Below, in pieces: positions 1-12,539 of a stretch of 64,000 bases of DNA; position 1 is the first letter of the stretch, and each line of letters opens with the position of its first letter. The notes under the pieces were generated by a model. The model was not told the origin of the DNA, made no database searches, and saw only the letters and a program-made list of their open reading frames with translations. Made by a program: the position numbers and the translations under genes. The DNA comes from Buddleja alternifolia (taxonomy: Eukaryota; Streptophyta; Magnoliopsida; Lamiales; Scrophulariaceae), in assembly GCA_019426215.1 (NCBI GenBank), contig CM033395.1, positions 19,830,569 through 19,894,568 on the forward strand, read 5' to 3'.

Positions 1-117
1 CATACTTGGAATTCAAATAAAACTCATATTCTTCGAAAGTCCATGAAGAAATCTACTTCTTCACTCAATTATAAAGGCCCCCAAATTTTAAAAACTCAAT
101 TTCATTTTAACATCAAA

Positions 118-476
118 AGTCAATAAAATACCAATTTTATTTCGTCCTTTCAAAATTTAAATGAAAATCCATATGTTGGAAAAACATGAAGAAATCAATT
201 CTTCAAAGAGAGGCCAATTTAAAATTTAATTTTAATCTACTTTCGAAAGTCAATAAAATATCAATTTTATTTCGTCCTTTCAAAATTTAAATAAAAGAAT
301 CACATTTTCGAAAATCCAATTTTATTTTAATTTCAAAAGTCAACAAAATATCAATTTTATTTTGTCTTTTCAAAATTAAAATAAAAGCCCATTTTCAAAA
401 ACTCAATTGTATTTTAGTCTCGAAAGTCAATAAAATACCAATTTTATTTCATCCTTTCAAAGTATAAATAAAAACC
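118..476. repeat. Four degenerate direct repeats of about 45 bp
   Basis: A unit containing TCAATAAAATACCAATTTTA followed by TTTCGTCCTTTCAAAATTTA recurs at about 118-165, 247-295, 335-390 and 424-476, spaced 86-130 bp, with substitutions in each copy. It lies in the noncoding leader of element A. Confidence 0.65.
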
Positions 477-733
477 TATGTTTTTGAAAAGTCCATTTTT
501 AGGTCCAAGCCCAAAAATATATTCAATTGCATTTTAAACGAAAAACATAAGATTACAAAATAACCCCAAAGGTACAAATTGCAATTTAACAAAATTTGGA
601 AAAACCTTAGGGTTCCTACCCTAGTGGGCCGCCGTGCGTTTTGATTTGCCAGGCAGCGCCGCTACTTCCTTGATTCTCATGTCGTCACGTATGATGGTTC
701 TATTTCTGACAGCACCGTCTGCAACGGTTCCTC

Positions 734-830
734 AAACAGCCACGACTGTTTGCTGTTCATACGAGCTCCCACTGTCTATTGACAGTGGCGGTTCCGGTGG
801 ATCCGCGACAGCACGTGAGTGTTGTCGCGG
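734..830. other. Cluster of three perfect stem-loops in the element A leader
   Basis: Arms seen directly: AAACAG/CTGTTT (734-739 / 746-751), CACTGTC/GACAGTG with a 4-nt loop (770-776 / 781-787) and CCGCGACA/TGTCGCGG with a 12-nt loop (803-810 / 823-830). The cluster is GC-rich in an AT-rich surround. Comparable palindrome clusters occur in the leaders of elements B and C. Confidence 0.55.
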
Positions 831-1058
831 GTTCAATATTTTTCTTCCATTCTCGAACCCAAACATGCATGAATATTCTTGAATCAAAAACGCTGCCATA
901 TCCAAATTTATAAAATGAAAATTCCTAGATTTCGAAAATTCCAATTTTTAAGATCCAAATCAATTTTCAGATTTAAACGATTTTAATCTGTCCAAAAATA
1001 AAATTAGAAAATCCAATCCATTTTACATGCGATTAAACAAAATTTAAAGCATATAAAC

Positions 1059-2708
1059 TGTTGGGAATGTGCCCTCGATGCCAACGATGAGTTAGAATAT
1101 AACGCACAAGTTTATATTGTGCAACCTCTAATTAATATAAAGGCAACAATATGTTGTTCGTATAATTCTTGATGGCATCTATAAAGTTTTAAATGAACAA
1201 CTAGTCCATGTGTGTCAAGACAAACCTTTGCATTCCTTAAGGAAATGGGCACTGGAAGGAATTGGTACTTGATCATTTAAATAGTTCGCAAGTAAGAAAA
1301 TCTCAATTGGGCATTGAGATTCGTATAGACTTGTATGACACATACTCTGACAAAGGAGTGTCAGTCGAACATTATGGGATAATGGGAGTTTGTGTCATAG
1401 ATACATTGATGGGATTAGTGTATTCGAACACAGCTCGTAGTAATCCGATCACATGGGTTTTTACTCAGTGATTGTCAATGATTAGATTACTGATTATGAA
1501 GGTATGCGTGAACCTTAGACCTGAGGAGTTACGGTCACAGTGTGCTTGTGACGTTGGATTCTGTCACTAGAGTAGTTAGGCCCAAATCACCCATTGAAAG
1601 GTGGGGTGGACCTCGAAATGCGATCCAATGGGAAAGTAGCATGTGAGGTGATTACCAAGAGGGAATTCACTGTCTCGAAAGTAAACGAGAAGTATCCTAT
1701 GCGATCATAGGTAAATGAGATTGAAAGTCTCTGGCAAAGCTGATGACCTAACTCGTGTTTAGTAATCTCATGTTACTATTTCTTAAGCATAGCAATGAGT
1801 CCTGTGAGTTTGACATATTCCATGACTCTCACTCGATTGGGATACGTCAGTGAAGGGCTTATACTCATACGGTATTCATAATCTAGAGGTTCATAATGAC
1901 ATAGTCATTTTGTACTTGATTGGGCTACGATGTGGAGCCACGGTGCTGGCTAGGTGTCCTCATATCCTTTGGTATCTTCCCATTGCCAATTGAGACGAAC
2001 TTAGAGAGTCGCGCTATAAAGGAATAGACGGGGAAATCAAGTCTTGTATTTGGAGGGTGTTCTGGTAATTTGTCCTGGGGTAGGACGAATTAATTAATTG
2101 GACAAATTAATTTAATTGGATGTTTAATTGAATTAAACTATGGTAAATTAAATTAATTAGTTTGAATATTTAATTAACTAGGTTAATTAAACATTTAAAC
2201 TAGAATAATAATTAATTAATGTTGAATTAATCAATATATATTTAATTGGATTAAATATTAATTGATTAAATTAATTGGACTAAGTTGACAGGGTCAACAT
2301 AGCCCAATTATTGTCCAAAAGCCCATGATGGGCCTGTACTGTAGGGCCTTGTTGGAGAATTTATTTAATCCTCCAACACAAGCCAGAGAAAACAGTTGAA
2401 ACACTATTTTTCAGTAGACGGAAAAATATTACTGAAATCCTCCACCAAAATACATTAGACATATAAAAACATTTTCTCTCCTCTCAGTCCACTCGATCTC
2501 ACTAGCCACCATGGAGATTTCCCGCAGTCAATTCTGTCGCGTGATGATCTAGAGACGGTACAATTGAACCGTTGGAGAAGATTGAAGATTCGCGAAGATC
2601 AAAGTTGAATACGCGAAAAGGTAAGTTTTTCGTATTCATCTTTTTCATGATTAAAATCGACAAAGCCCACAAATTGATCATGGTTTGGAAATTAGGATCT
2701 GTTTTTAT
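1059..2708 (+). repeat. Solo copia LTR, left part (interrupted by element B)
   Basis: The LTR begins TGTTGGGAAT and, after removing element B, ends ATTCCCAACA at 12612, giving perfect 10-bp inverted termini. A 5-bp target-site duplication TAAAC lies at 1054-1058 and 12613-12617. The rejoined LTR is about 1.72 kb. A TATA-like stretch (near 2459-2467) and a pyrimidine-rich leader follow. There is no PBS or polypurine tract outside the ends, so this is a solo LTR left by LTR-LTR recombination. Related LTR sequence recurs at 15520-17800 and 28166-28350. Confidence 0.85.
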
Positions 2709-4796
2709 TGTTGGAGTTTACGTCCGGCGCACCAATTTTAAGCGTCATTCTATGTAATAATAACTCTAGTTGAACGATCTTTTTCATATAAATAAAGTTA
2801 ATCTTTTGGCATTCTTTATTCGTGTATATAGCTTGGTCTTAACTTAGAATAAAGTTCCGAGGGATCACACATAGCTATGGGACATCATTGCGCATCGGGA
2901 ATGACAATGATGGAATATGTCTCCAAAGTTGTGATCCTTAAACATATGTTCCAAGTAGTGAATGGGCTCGTCAAGATGAAGGGATATCGATGAGATCCAA
3001 AAGACTTTCTTATATGATGCATACTCTAAATAAAGTGTATCTCGTTCCATAGATATTGGCACGGTGAAAGCCTATGCATATATGAGGGTTCCTATTGTGG
3101 GAATAGGTATATTGAACAACCCCATCGAAATTCCATTAAATGGAATCTCATTCGAATCTGGAACTTCCAGTGGTCTTGTAGTATAAGAGTAATTCTTAGA
3201 ACCTGAGGTTCCATTGGATGTCTTATACACAATTGAACATGTCTTGATTTGTTACATGATTACTCAAATGATCACAAATGGGCAAAATCAGACATGGGCT
3301 AATTGTGTATGAAGACACGTGAGAAACAAGATGGGATCTATCTCTGACATTAAACTTGTCAGTGAATCTCCTATGTTTACATAGTGAATCGACTTTAGGA
3401 ATCTTCGGCCGAAGTATGATATCTAAAGAGGCGTAGAGTTTCCTCGTTTAGATAGTCGAAAGTCGATCTCACTGTATTTGGGAAACATAGTTATTGAATT
3501 AATAGATCTTCGACCTTAGCCACTGCTCTAGATTCAATCAAGAGATTAGATGGAGTGATCTTACTTATACAGGGACCAAGATCACGAAAGGTGTATCTTT
3601 ATATTAGTCTTTATCTAGGTCTTTGTGGCCCGTTGCTAGATAATAACCACGATTTGTAAGTGTCAAGAATTAATGTGGTGATTAATTCGAGGCTTGATTA
3701 AATCAAAGGAATGTATAAATCTAGTACTTTCTATTTTAGGAAAGCACACTAGTACTTTGGGAAAGTGTACTTACTACTAGATAGTAGACGAGCCTAAGGG
3801 GTCACACACTTAACTCGTGAGAGTCACTGCTTAAATGATGTGATTAATCAATTTGAGGAAGTAAGAAAGTCTAGTCCTTCCCTAATATGGAGTATGAATT
3901 AATTGAGGCGATTCAATTAATTTGACTATTTTAATTAATCTTGTAGAATTAATTAAATTAACGGACCTAGTAGAGTTCAAGCATTTTATTTAGTTGGGCT
4001 CGGTCCAAGTTAAATAAATAAGCCAATTGCAATAAATAAATATAATTAAATGGGTTTTAATTATATGGGAATATTTAATTGATGAGTTTAGCTCATAATT
4101 AAATATGGAGTCAAAAATTAATTCTTGGACTCCAATTAAGGGTGATGGCCGAATTTTGGGTCCTTGGCAACTAGGATTCGACATCTTGGTGGAGAAGAAA
4201 AGGGTTTTCTTCTTCTCCAAGTCTTGCAGTTGAATGAGGACTCTAAGTCTCGTATTCTATATATATGAGAATGCAAGACAAAAACTCTAAGCCTCCAAGA
4301 GCAAAAAATTCGAACCCCAAAAGCTGAAAAAGAAGAGAATTTTTCTTGTCATCCTTGAGCAAAAAATTCGCCCCTACCTTATTCCAATACGACATCGTTT
4401 TGTTCATGTATTGAACTCAACGATTCACAAATATTCCATCCCTTCATATAATCAAGCCTACGTTATACTTAGATCTATTTCGTTGGCTAGCACCAAGAAC
4501 GAAATAGGTGGTGACTTGAACGAGGTGTGGATACATCTTAGAGGTGCGATGTTTGGAGAAATAAAATCGGGGATACAGTTGACGGGCGATTTCCTCCAAG
4601 AAATGGCGTGGACTTGCACCACAAGGATGAAAAGATCATATTGGTTGCTGCGAGAATTTAATCGAAAGGTAAAAATTCTCGTAACCTTCTTTATAGCGTA
4701 ATCGAGCACACCATTATTCCTGTTTCAGGTGGTTGTACGTTTAATTTTTAAATTCCGCTGCCACGAGCCATCTGGGGAATAGAACCCAACCCAACA
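2709..4796 (+). repeat. 5' LTR of element B
   Basis: Starts TGTTGGAG and ends CCCAACA. It is about 2,088 bp and is followed after one base by a primer-binding site. A TATA-like run lies near 4257-4267. It is collinear with 10434-12539. The small ORFs inside are not conserved between the two LTRs and are not genes. Confidence 0.93.
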
Positions 4797-4797
4797 G

Positions 4798-4809
4798 TGG
4801 TATCAGATC
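4798..4809 (+). other. Primer-binding site of element B
   Basis: TGGTATCAGATC, one base after the LTR end, matches the plant initiator-Met tRNA type PBS (usual form TGGTATCAGAGC) with a substitution near the end. It would prime minus-strand DNA synthesis. Confidence 0.8.
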
Positions 4810-5184
4810 CATGGTTGGCTCGATTAAGCTATATTATGTGTTAGCATGTTTTATTTACGCGTATGTAAATTGGTGCATGTTAAAAATATATTCATCGTTT
4901 AGAATAATTGATTTTTCAATTGGGATATGATTGATAATTTTTTGTGAAAAACAATTTTGGTTTTGAAAAATTCAATTGAAAGAATGAATCTTGGGTGTGG
5001 GTGGATTTATTTTGATGATGAGGAAGATTTTGGAATCACCTGTGGTAGGACGTCGCGAGATGATCCAGCCAAAAGCTCAATTGTCGAGTGATTATACCTG
5101 GTCCGAGCTGGGATCGAATTCGTCCATCATTTACTGAACGAATCACTCATGGATGAAAAGGGGAGAAATCCCGTACAGCAATAG

Positions 5185-5305
5185 GTGTTGTCGCCCGCGC
5201 CCAGGTGCGGGGTGACTGGCGCCCAAGCGCCAACAAGCGAGACTTGGTGGTCTCACCTCTGCCGGCGGCGCCTGGGCATGGGTCTGTCGGCGCCCGGGCA
5301 TGGTT
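5185..5305 (+). other. GC-rich structured block in element B leader
   Basis: A sharp GC-rich island in AT-rich leader. It has perfect stems TGGCGC/GCGCCA with a CCAA loop (5217-5232) and GAGAC/GTCTC (5239-5254), then two near-identical direct copies of GGCGCCYGGGCATGG (near 5267 and 5289). It holds no ORF. It is analogous in position and style to 734-830 and 48625-48731. Confidence 0.55.
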
Positions 5306-5489
5306 AGCATACTCGGGTCGAAAATTTTATCTCATTTTTGATAACCGGAAGGTTGGGTAACCCAAGAACCTGACCCCAATTGATTGTTTAAAAACCTTTA
5401 ATTTCTGAAAAGGGTTTTGAAAATCGATACTATCCCGATGAAATTTGCAATTTTGTTTAGACGACGGATGGGTAAATTTTGGATATCGC

Positions 5490-5490
<1 letters not shown>

Positions 5491-5527
<37 letters not shown>
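5491..5527. repeat. (TA)n(GT)n microsatellite
   Basis: About 15 bp of alternating TA followed by about 22 bp of alternating GT, in the element B leader. Confidence 0.95.
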
Positions 5528-6073
5528 TTGTTGCTTGGCATGCTTATGTGATGGGGATGAACCACGAGCCTAGTCTATGTAGTTTGGTTTGCCTTTTATG
5601 TAATATTCTACAGTTGTAAAAATAGCCGATTTGGCTTTTACTTTTCTGTCAAGTAGATTAGTAGTAGTTGATAGACTGTGTAATCGAATACGAAGAGAGA
5701 AGACGAAGCTAAGACTCGAAGACTTGGATGCTGTGGTGGAACACATTGTAATAGTCTAGTTGTTTTTACTTTCTAGAATGTCCTGGCCCACTTTGGCTCA
5801 GTGGATTAGTAGGTTAGGGCTCGAGGTGGTTCATCCTCGATTTACCGCTTTATGGGATGTTTATTTATCTTTCCGATACGATATGTGATGTGTTGTGAGA
5901 TGCATGCATAGGATAGATAACTAAACAAGATAATTGTAAACTGATGAGACCTAGTTGTATACAATGTAATTCCCTCCTTGAAACATATTAGGCTGATGTG
6001 GGAATACAATTGGAGTTCTATTTCCATTCCTTCCATCATAAGTAATTGCCATGTGATATGCCAATGAAATTCA

Positions 6074-6382
6074 AATCCATTTGCTCAAAAAATGGAGTGG
6101 ATTGAACCTCAGAAAGGCTGTGAGCATTACTAAGTATATGGTGCCCTATGGAATCATTGGTTTCATTATCTAGCTCAAAAAATGGGGGTAATGGAATTGA
6201 TGATTGACCACGGGATATTTGATGGGTCGAGCTTAACATCGTCTACCATGTGTTAGCTCAGAAAATGGGGCACATGCGAAAGATGAGGAAAAAGATCTTG
6301 AGAACTATCAAGGAAGATAGAAGGCCCGGTAAGGCTACTATTCGAACTAGTCATATGTTAGCTCAGAAAATGGGGCATATGA
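6074..6382 (+). other. Array of four hairpin motifs with conserved loop and changing stem
   Basis: Four motifs with 18-20-nt loops of the type TTAGCTCAGAAAATGGGG (or TTTGCTCAAAAAATGGAG) lie just upstream of gag. Each loop is bounded by a different complementary arm pair: AATCCA/TGGATT (6074-6103), CATTA/TAATG (6164-6193), CATGTG/CACATG (6247-6276) and TCATATG/CATATGA (6351-6382). Starts are 83-105 bp apart. A conserved loop with compensating arms is what a selected RNA stem-loop looks like. Packaging, dimerisation or translation control are possible roles, by inference only. Confidence 0.6.
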
Positions 6383-6564
6383 TGAAGTTTGGATAGATCT
6401 CAAGCCCACTAAAGAATTAACTATTCTTCGAATCACACCAAGAGGGTGGTGGGATTTGGAAAAATAGTGGGAGACTTGTACAATTAAAGACCAAATTGTA
6501 TAAGAACTTTATTTGAAAATAAGTTACTTATCGTCTGCCTCGTACATTTTGTAGATAACACGAA

Positions 6565-7345
6565 ATGGCTAAAAATACACTTTATACAATTCTCGAAACA
6601 AACAAACTAACTGGTCCCAACTTTGAAGATTGGTTTCGTAACCTTAAGATTATCCTTTTGTCTGAAAAAAGGGGGTATGTCCTTGATATACCAGTGTAAG
6701 AAGAGCCGAAAGAGGACTCATCTGATGATGAGAAGTTCCAGTACCAGCAATGGAAGGAAGATGACATGCAAGTACGATGTCTCGTGTTGGATTCCATGAG
6801 CAATGAGTTGCAAAGGCAACACGAGACAATCGAGAACTCTGCATCGATTCTTCTCCATCTACAAGAGCTGTATGGTACTAAATCTAGGAGAGAGAGATTT
6901 GCAATCTTAAGGGAGCTTTTCAGGGCTCGCATGACTGATGCCTCTGATGTAAGTGCGCACATGCTCAAGATGATAGGGCTAATTAAAAAGTTGGCTAATC
7001 TTAGTGTGGTGCTTAATGACGAGTTGTCTATGGACTTGGTCCTACAGTCACTCCCTAGTTCTTATGACCAATTTGTGGTTAACTTCAACGTGAATCAACT
7101 TGAAGCTAAGCTTCCTGAGTTGTTGAACATGCTAAAGACGACTGAAAGCACCATAAAGAAAGACAAGCCAGTGCTTCTTATGAATTCATCTTCTAAACCA
7201 AAGAAAGGTAACAAGAAGAAGAACAAGACTAAGAAACTAAAAGGCAAAGGAGGAATCAAGAAGGGTAAGAAATCCAAATCGGATAAGTGCTTCAAATGTG
7301 GGAAGACTGAGCACTGGCAAAGGAACTGCAAAGAGCCACAGGCTC
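6565..7345 (+). pseudogene. Element B gag remnant
   Basis: The ATG at 6565 opens a copia Gag (MAKNTLYTIL...) with a UBN2-type capsid region, a lysine-rich basic stretch and a CCHC zinc knuckle, C-x2-C-x4-H-x4-C, at about 7288-7329. A TAA stop at 6697-6699 ends the frame after 44 codons; the same frame then stays open through the zinc knuckle. Gag would package the element RNA. It matches the gag of element C closely in layout. Broken by the early stop. Confidence 0.88.
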
Positions 7346-10300
7346 AAGGTATGTTCTTTGTTGAAGTTAACATTTCGGTTAACGATTCTTCTTGGATTCT
7401 AGACACTGGATGTGGAGTTCATATCTTCAATAACTTGCAGGAGATGACAAAAATCAAGGAGCTAAGTAGAGGAGACATGACCCTGTGGATGGGAAATGGA
7501 GCGGGTTGCTGCCAAGGCCGTGGGGACCATCTACTTAGGGATAGGAGATAGAAATTTAGTATTGAATTCTGTTTATTTTGTTCCTGAAATAATAACATTA
7601 TCTCGATTCCAGTTTAGGATCGAGAGGGTTATTGTTTTGAGATTCGTAATAAAACTTTGTTTTTGTCGTATGAATCGTCTCTTATTATAGAATCAAAATT
7701 GCAAAATGGAGTTTATACTATTTTCCCAACAATTTCTAATCTCAATATTCAACAAAGAAATAAACGTAAACAAGATAATCAAGCTAACGCACTAGTGTGG
7801 CACGAGAGACTAGGTCATATCTCCAAAGAAAGAATTCGAAGCTTGGCAACTCATTTAGGTCTCCAAGACTTAGATGAATTGACAACTCGCGAATCGAAAT
7901 GACCAAATTGCCATTTTCAGGTAAAGCGGAACAAGCCACAAGTCCATTGGATGTGATCCATACGGACGTGTGCGGCCCTATGAGCATAAATGCTCGAGGA
8001 GGGTTTAGCTACTTCATAACCTTCACCGACGATCACTCTCGGTATCGTAACGTATATCTGATGAGATATAAATATGAAACCTTTGAGAAATTTAAGGATT
8101 TTAGATATAAGGTAGAGAAGCAACTTGGAAAAAGTATTAAAGCTCTTCGATCTGATCTGGGAGGAGAATACTTATCTTCTGAGTTCATTGATTATCTTAA
8201 GGAGAATGGGATTCTCTCACAGTGGACTCCGCCAGGCACATCTCAACATACCGGGGTAACCGAGCATAGGAATTGAACATTGTTGGATATGGTTCGATCC
8301 ATGATGAGTTTTACTGAAGTTCCTAAATCTATGTGGGGCTATGCGCTTGAAATTGCAACCTATCTGTTGAATAGGGCGCCGTCCAAGGCTGTACCCAAGA
8401 ACCCATATGAAACTTGGTGTGAAAAGTCATACTCGTATGCTCACTTGAGAATATGGGGATGTCCCGCTAATGTAAAGCATTTAGTGGGAGACAAATTAGA
8501 TCCCAAATCCTCTTTATGTTATTTTGTAGGATATCCAAAGGAAACTATTGGATACTACTTCTACAACCATATGGAACAAAAGGTGATTGTTTCAAGAAAT
8601 GCCAATTTCCTAGAAGAAGGATTCCTTTTGGATAGGAAAGTAGAACTTGATGAGATGAATCAAAGTGATTCGAATCAAGGATTACAAAATAACCCACCCA
8701 ACACCAATGAAGCTAATTCCGATATACCTACTGAGAACACACAATCCTTGAGGAGATCTGAAAGAGTTCCAAAGGCGCCTAAAAGATGGCTTGGCCTGTT
8801 GGAAGAAAAGAACTTAAAAGATCCTCCCTTGGACTCTGATCCAAAGAGTTATAAGGAAGCAATGTCTGACATTGATTCGGGAAAATGGCTAGAAGCCATG
8901 AAGTCTGAAATGGACTCCATTAACTCCAACAAGGTATGGACCTTGGTTGACCCACCAGAGGGTGTGAAGCCCATTGGTTGTAAGTGGGTCTATAAGTGGA
9001 ATCTTGGAGTCGATGGAGAGGTAGCAACCTATAAAGCACGCCTCGTGGCAAAAGGATTCACTCAGAGACAAGGCATTGACTATGAGGAAACGTTCTCGCC
9101 AGTGGCGATGCTGAAATCCATTAGGATTCTGCTTGCTATATCTGCATATCTCGATTTCAAGATCTGGCAGATGGATGTAAAGACTGCATTCCTCAATGGA
9201 GAGATTGAGGAAGAAATATACATGCAACAGCCAGAGGGCTTTACATCCGAGATAAGCGAACACAAAGTGTGTAAGCTCCAAAGGTCCATTTATGGATTAA
9301 AGCAGGCTTCCTGAAACTGGAATAAACGGTTTGAAACTATCATACAAGAGTATGGATATGTGCAAAATGTTGAAGAGGCTTGTGTGTACAAGAAGGTTAG
9401 TGGGAGTGCGGTTACGTTTATAATGCTTTACGTTGATGATATTCTTTTGATCGGAAATGATATTGGAATGATGCAGTCGACCAAAGTATGGCTCTCTAAG
9501 AAATTTTCCAGGAAGGATATGGGAGAGGCATCCTACGTACTTGGTATAAAGATATACCGAGAGAGATCGAGTAGGCTGCTGGGACTCTCACAATCCACGT
9601 ACATTGATCGCGTACTGAAGAGATTTAAGATGGAAGAATTCAAGAGAGGATTCTTGCCAATGGGACATGGGATTACACTTTCCAAGTCGATGTCTCCTAA
9701 GACTCGAGAAGAAAGAGTAAGAATGTCTCACATACCTTATGCCTCGGCTATAGGTAGTATAATTTACGCGATGATATGCACAAGTCCCGATGTAGCATAC
9801 GCATTGAGTGTGTGTAGCTGTTATCAGGCTGATCCCGATGAGAAGCACTTGAATGCAGCAAAAGCGATCCTTAAGTACCTTAACAGGATTAAGGACATGT
9901 TTTAGATATACGGACGTGGAAATTTGGAGTTAGAGGGATACATCGATTCGAGTTTCCAAACAGATGTGGATGACTCGAAGTTAGTCTCGGGATTTGTTTG
10001 TCTATATGCTTAATGGGGGAGCCGTCAGCTGCCAAAGTTCCAAGCAAGCAACTGTGGCGGACTCCACCACTGAAGCAGAATATATCGCAGCTTCAGAGGC
10101 TGCGAAAGAAGGTGTTTGAATAAGGAACTTCATCCAAGAATTGGGTATAGTTCCATCCATTGTAGACGCGGTACCTTTGTACTGCGATAACAATGGGGCT
10201 ATTGCACAAGCAAAGGAGCCAAGGTCTCATCAGCAATCCAAGCACATACAGAGGCGATACCGCTTGATCAGAGAGATCATTGGGAGAGGTGACGTTCGAG

Positions 10301-10371
10301 TGGAACGTGTGGACTCGGCAGACAATGTGGAGGACCCGCTCACCAAACCCTTAAGCCAAAAAGTATTTTAA
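7346..10371 (+). pseudogene. Element B pol remnant (protease, integrase, RT, RNase H)
   Basis: Domains in order: aspartic protease with LDTGCGVH (about 7400), pre-integrase and integrase core (HTDVCGP, then RSDLGGEYLS, then the conserved Glu near 8268), reverse transcriptase with [11 protein letters not shown] (about 9170) and YVDDILL (about 9430), and RNase H with TEAEYIA and LYCDNNGA, ending at 10371. Frame is lost near 7500, 7590, 7899 and 9990. Nonsense codons sit near 8274, 9312, 9903 and 10117. In a live copy this polyprotein would copy and integrate the element; this copy cannot. Confidence 0.92.
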
Positions 10372-10417
10372 GGACATCTAGGGAGAATGGACCTCAAATA
10401 CATGGGCAATTGGCACT

Positions 10418-10433
10418 AGGGCAAGTGGGAGAT
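10418..10433 (+). other. Polypurine tract of element B
   Basis: A purine-rich stretch (GGGCAAGTGGGAGAT) abuts the 3' LTR start, the normal site for plus-strand priming. The same stretch abuts the 3' LTR of element C. Confidence 0.8.
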
Positions 10434-12539
10434 TGTTAGATTTTATGCCCGGCGCACCAATTTTGGGAGCCATTCTATGTAATAATAACTCTAGTTGAAC
10501 GATCTTTTTCATATAAATAAAGTTAATCTTTTGGCATTCTTTATTCATGTATATAGCTTGGTCTTAACTTAGAAAAAAGTCCTAAGGGATCACACATAGC
10601 TATGGGACATCATTGCGCATCGGGAATGGCAATGAATAAATATGTCTCCAAGGCTGTGATCCTTAAACATATGTTCCAAGTAGTGAATGGGCTCGTCAAG
10701 ATGAAGAGATATCGATGAGACGCAAAAGACTTGCTTATATGATGCATACTCTAAATAAAGTGTATCTCATTCCATAGATATTGACACGGTGAAAGCCTAT
10801 GCATATACGAGGGTTCCTATTGTGGGAATAGGTATATTGAACAACCCCATGGAAGTTCCATTAAATGGAATCCCATTCGAATCTGGAACTTCCAGTGGTC
10901 TTGTAGTATAAGAGTAATTCTTAGAACCTGAGGTTCCATTGGATGTCTTATACACAATTGAACATGTCTTGATTTGTTACATGATTACTCAGATGATCAC
11001 AAATGGGCAAAATCAGACATGGGCTAATTATGTATGAAGGCACGTGAGAATCAAAATGGGGTCTATCTCTAACATTAAACTTGTCAGTGAATTTCCTATG
11101 TTTACATAGTGAATCGACTTTAGGAATCTTCGGCCGAAGTATGATATCTAAGGAGGCGTAGGCTTTTCTTGTTTAGATAGTCGAAAGTTGATCTCACCGT
11201 ATTTGGGAAACATAGTTATTGAATTAATAGAACTTCGACCTTAGCCACTGCTCTAAATTCAATCAAGAGATTAGATGGAGGGATCTTACTTATACAAGGA
11301 CCAAGATCACGAAAGGTGTATCTTTATATTCATCTTTATCTTGGTCTTCGTGGCCCGTTGCTAGATAGTAACCACGATTTGTAAGTGCCAAGAATTAATG
11401 TGGTGATTAATTCGAAGCTTGGTTAAATCAAAGGAATGTATTAATCTAGTACTTTCTATTTTAGGAAAGCACACTAGCACTTTGGGAAAGTGTACTTACT
11501 ACTGGATAGTAGACGAGCCTAAGGGATCACACACTTAACTCGTGAGAGTCACTGCTTAAATGATGTTATTAATCAATTTGAGAAAATTAGAAAAGTTTAG
11601 TCCTTCCCTAATATGGAATATGAATTAATTGAGGTGATTCAATTAATTCGACTATTTTAATTAATCTTGTAGAATTAATTAAATTAATGGACCTAGTAGA
11701 ATCCAAGTATTTTATTTAGTTGGGCTTGGTCCAAGTTAAATAAATAAGCCAATTGGAATAAGTAAATATAATTAAATGGGTTTTAATTATATGGGAATAT
11801 TTAATTGATGAGTTTAGCCCATAATTAAATATGGGGTCAAGAATTAATTCTTGGACTCCAATTAAGGGTGATGACTGAATTTTGGGGCCCTAGCAGCTGG
11901 GATTCGAAATCTTGGTGGAGAAGAAAAAGGTTGAGAAGAAAAAGGTTTTCTTGTTCTCTAAGTCTTGTAGTTGAATGAGGACTCTAGGTCTCCTATTCTA
12001 TATGTATGAGAATGCAAGACAAAAACCCTAAGCCTCCAAGAGCAAAAAATTCGAACCCCAAAAGCTGAAAAAGAAGAGAATTTTTCTTGTCATCCTTGAG
12101 CAAAAAATTCGCCCCCACCTTATTCCAATACGACATCGTTTTGTTCATGTGTTGAACTCAACGATTCACAAATATTTCATCCCTTCATATAATCAAGCCT
12201 AGGTTTTGGACTTAGATCTATTTCGTTGGCTAGCACCAAGAACAAAATAGGTGGTGACTTGAACGAGGTGTGGATACATCTTAAAGGTGCGACGTTTGGA
12301 GCACTAAAATCGGGGATACAATTGACGGACGATTTCCTCTAAGAAATCGTGTGGACTTGCACCACAGGGTTGAAAAGATCAAATTGGTTGCTACGAGAAT
12401 TTAATCGAAAGGTAAAAATTCTCGTAACCTTCTTTATAGCATAATCGAGCACGCCACTATTCCTATTTCGGGTGGTTGTACGTTTAATTTTTAAATTCCA
12501 CGGTCACGAGCCACCCGGGGAATAGAGCCCAACCCAACA
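10434..12539 (+). repeat. 3' LTR of element B
   Basis: Starts TGTTAGAT and ends CCCAACA, about 2,106 bp, collinear with 2709-4796 with scattered substitutions and small indels. It is followed by the TTTAT duplication. Confidence 0.93.

Larger units (their letters stand above)
1..1053 (-). mobile_element. Internal leader of a minus-strand Ty1/copia element (element A), body off the left edge
   Basis: On the minus strand this stretch follows directly from the LTR at 12671-14730 and its primer-binding site at 12653-12669, once the solo LTR inserted at 1059-12612 is removed. It has no credible ORF. It is AT-rich with one GC-rich structured island at about 630-830, as in the untranslated leaders of the two better preserved copia elements here. 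gag-pol would lie left of the window. The assignment rests on the continuity across the TAAAC target-site duplication and the PBS, not on coding sequence. Confidence 0.6.
2709..12539 (+). mobile_element. Full-length Ty1/copia retrotransposon (element B), coding region decayed
   Basis: Two LTRs of about 2.1 kb (2709-4796 and 10434-12539) flank a leader, gag-pol and a purine-rich tract. The 5-bp target-site duplication TTTAT is perfect (2704-2708 and 12540-12544). Domain order gag, protease, integrase, RT, RNase H defines Ty1/copia. The LTRs differ at several sites per hundred bases by eye, and the polyprotein carries at least five stops plus frameshifts, so the copy is not recent and is dead. 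It inserted into the solo LTR starting at 1059. Confidence 0.95.

Noticed and set aside
4411..4709. ORFs of 83-96 codons on both strands
   Set aside because: Inside the element B 5' LTR; the matching region of the 3' LTR has them broken.
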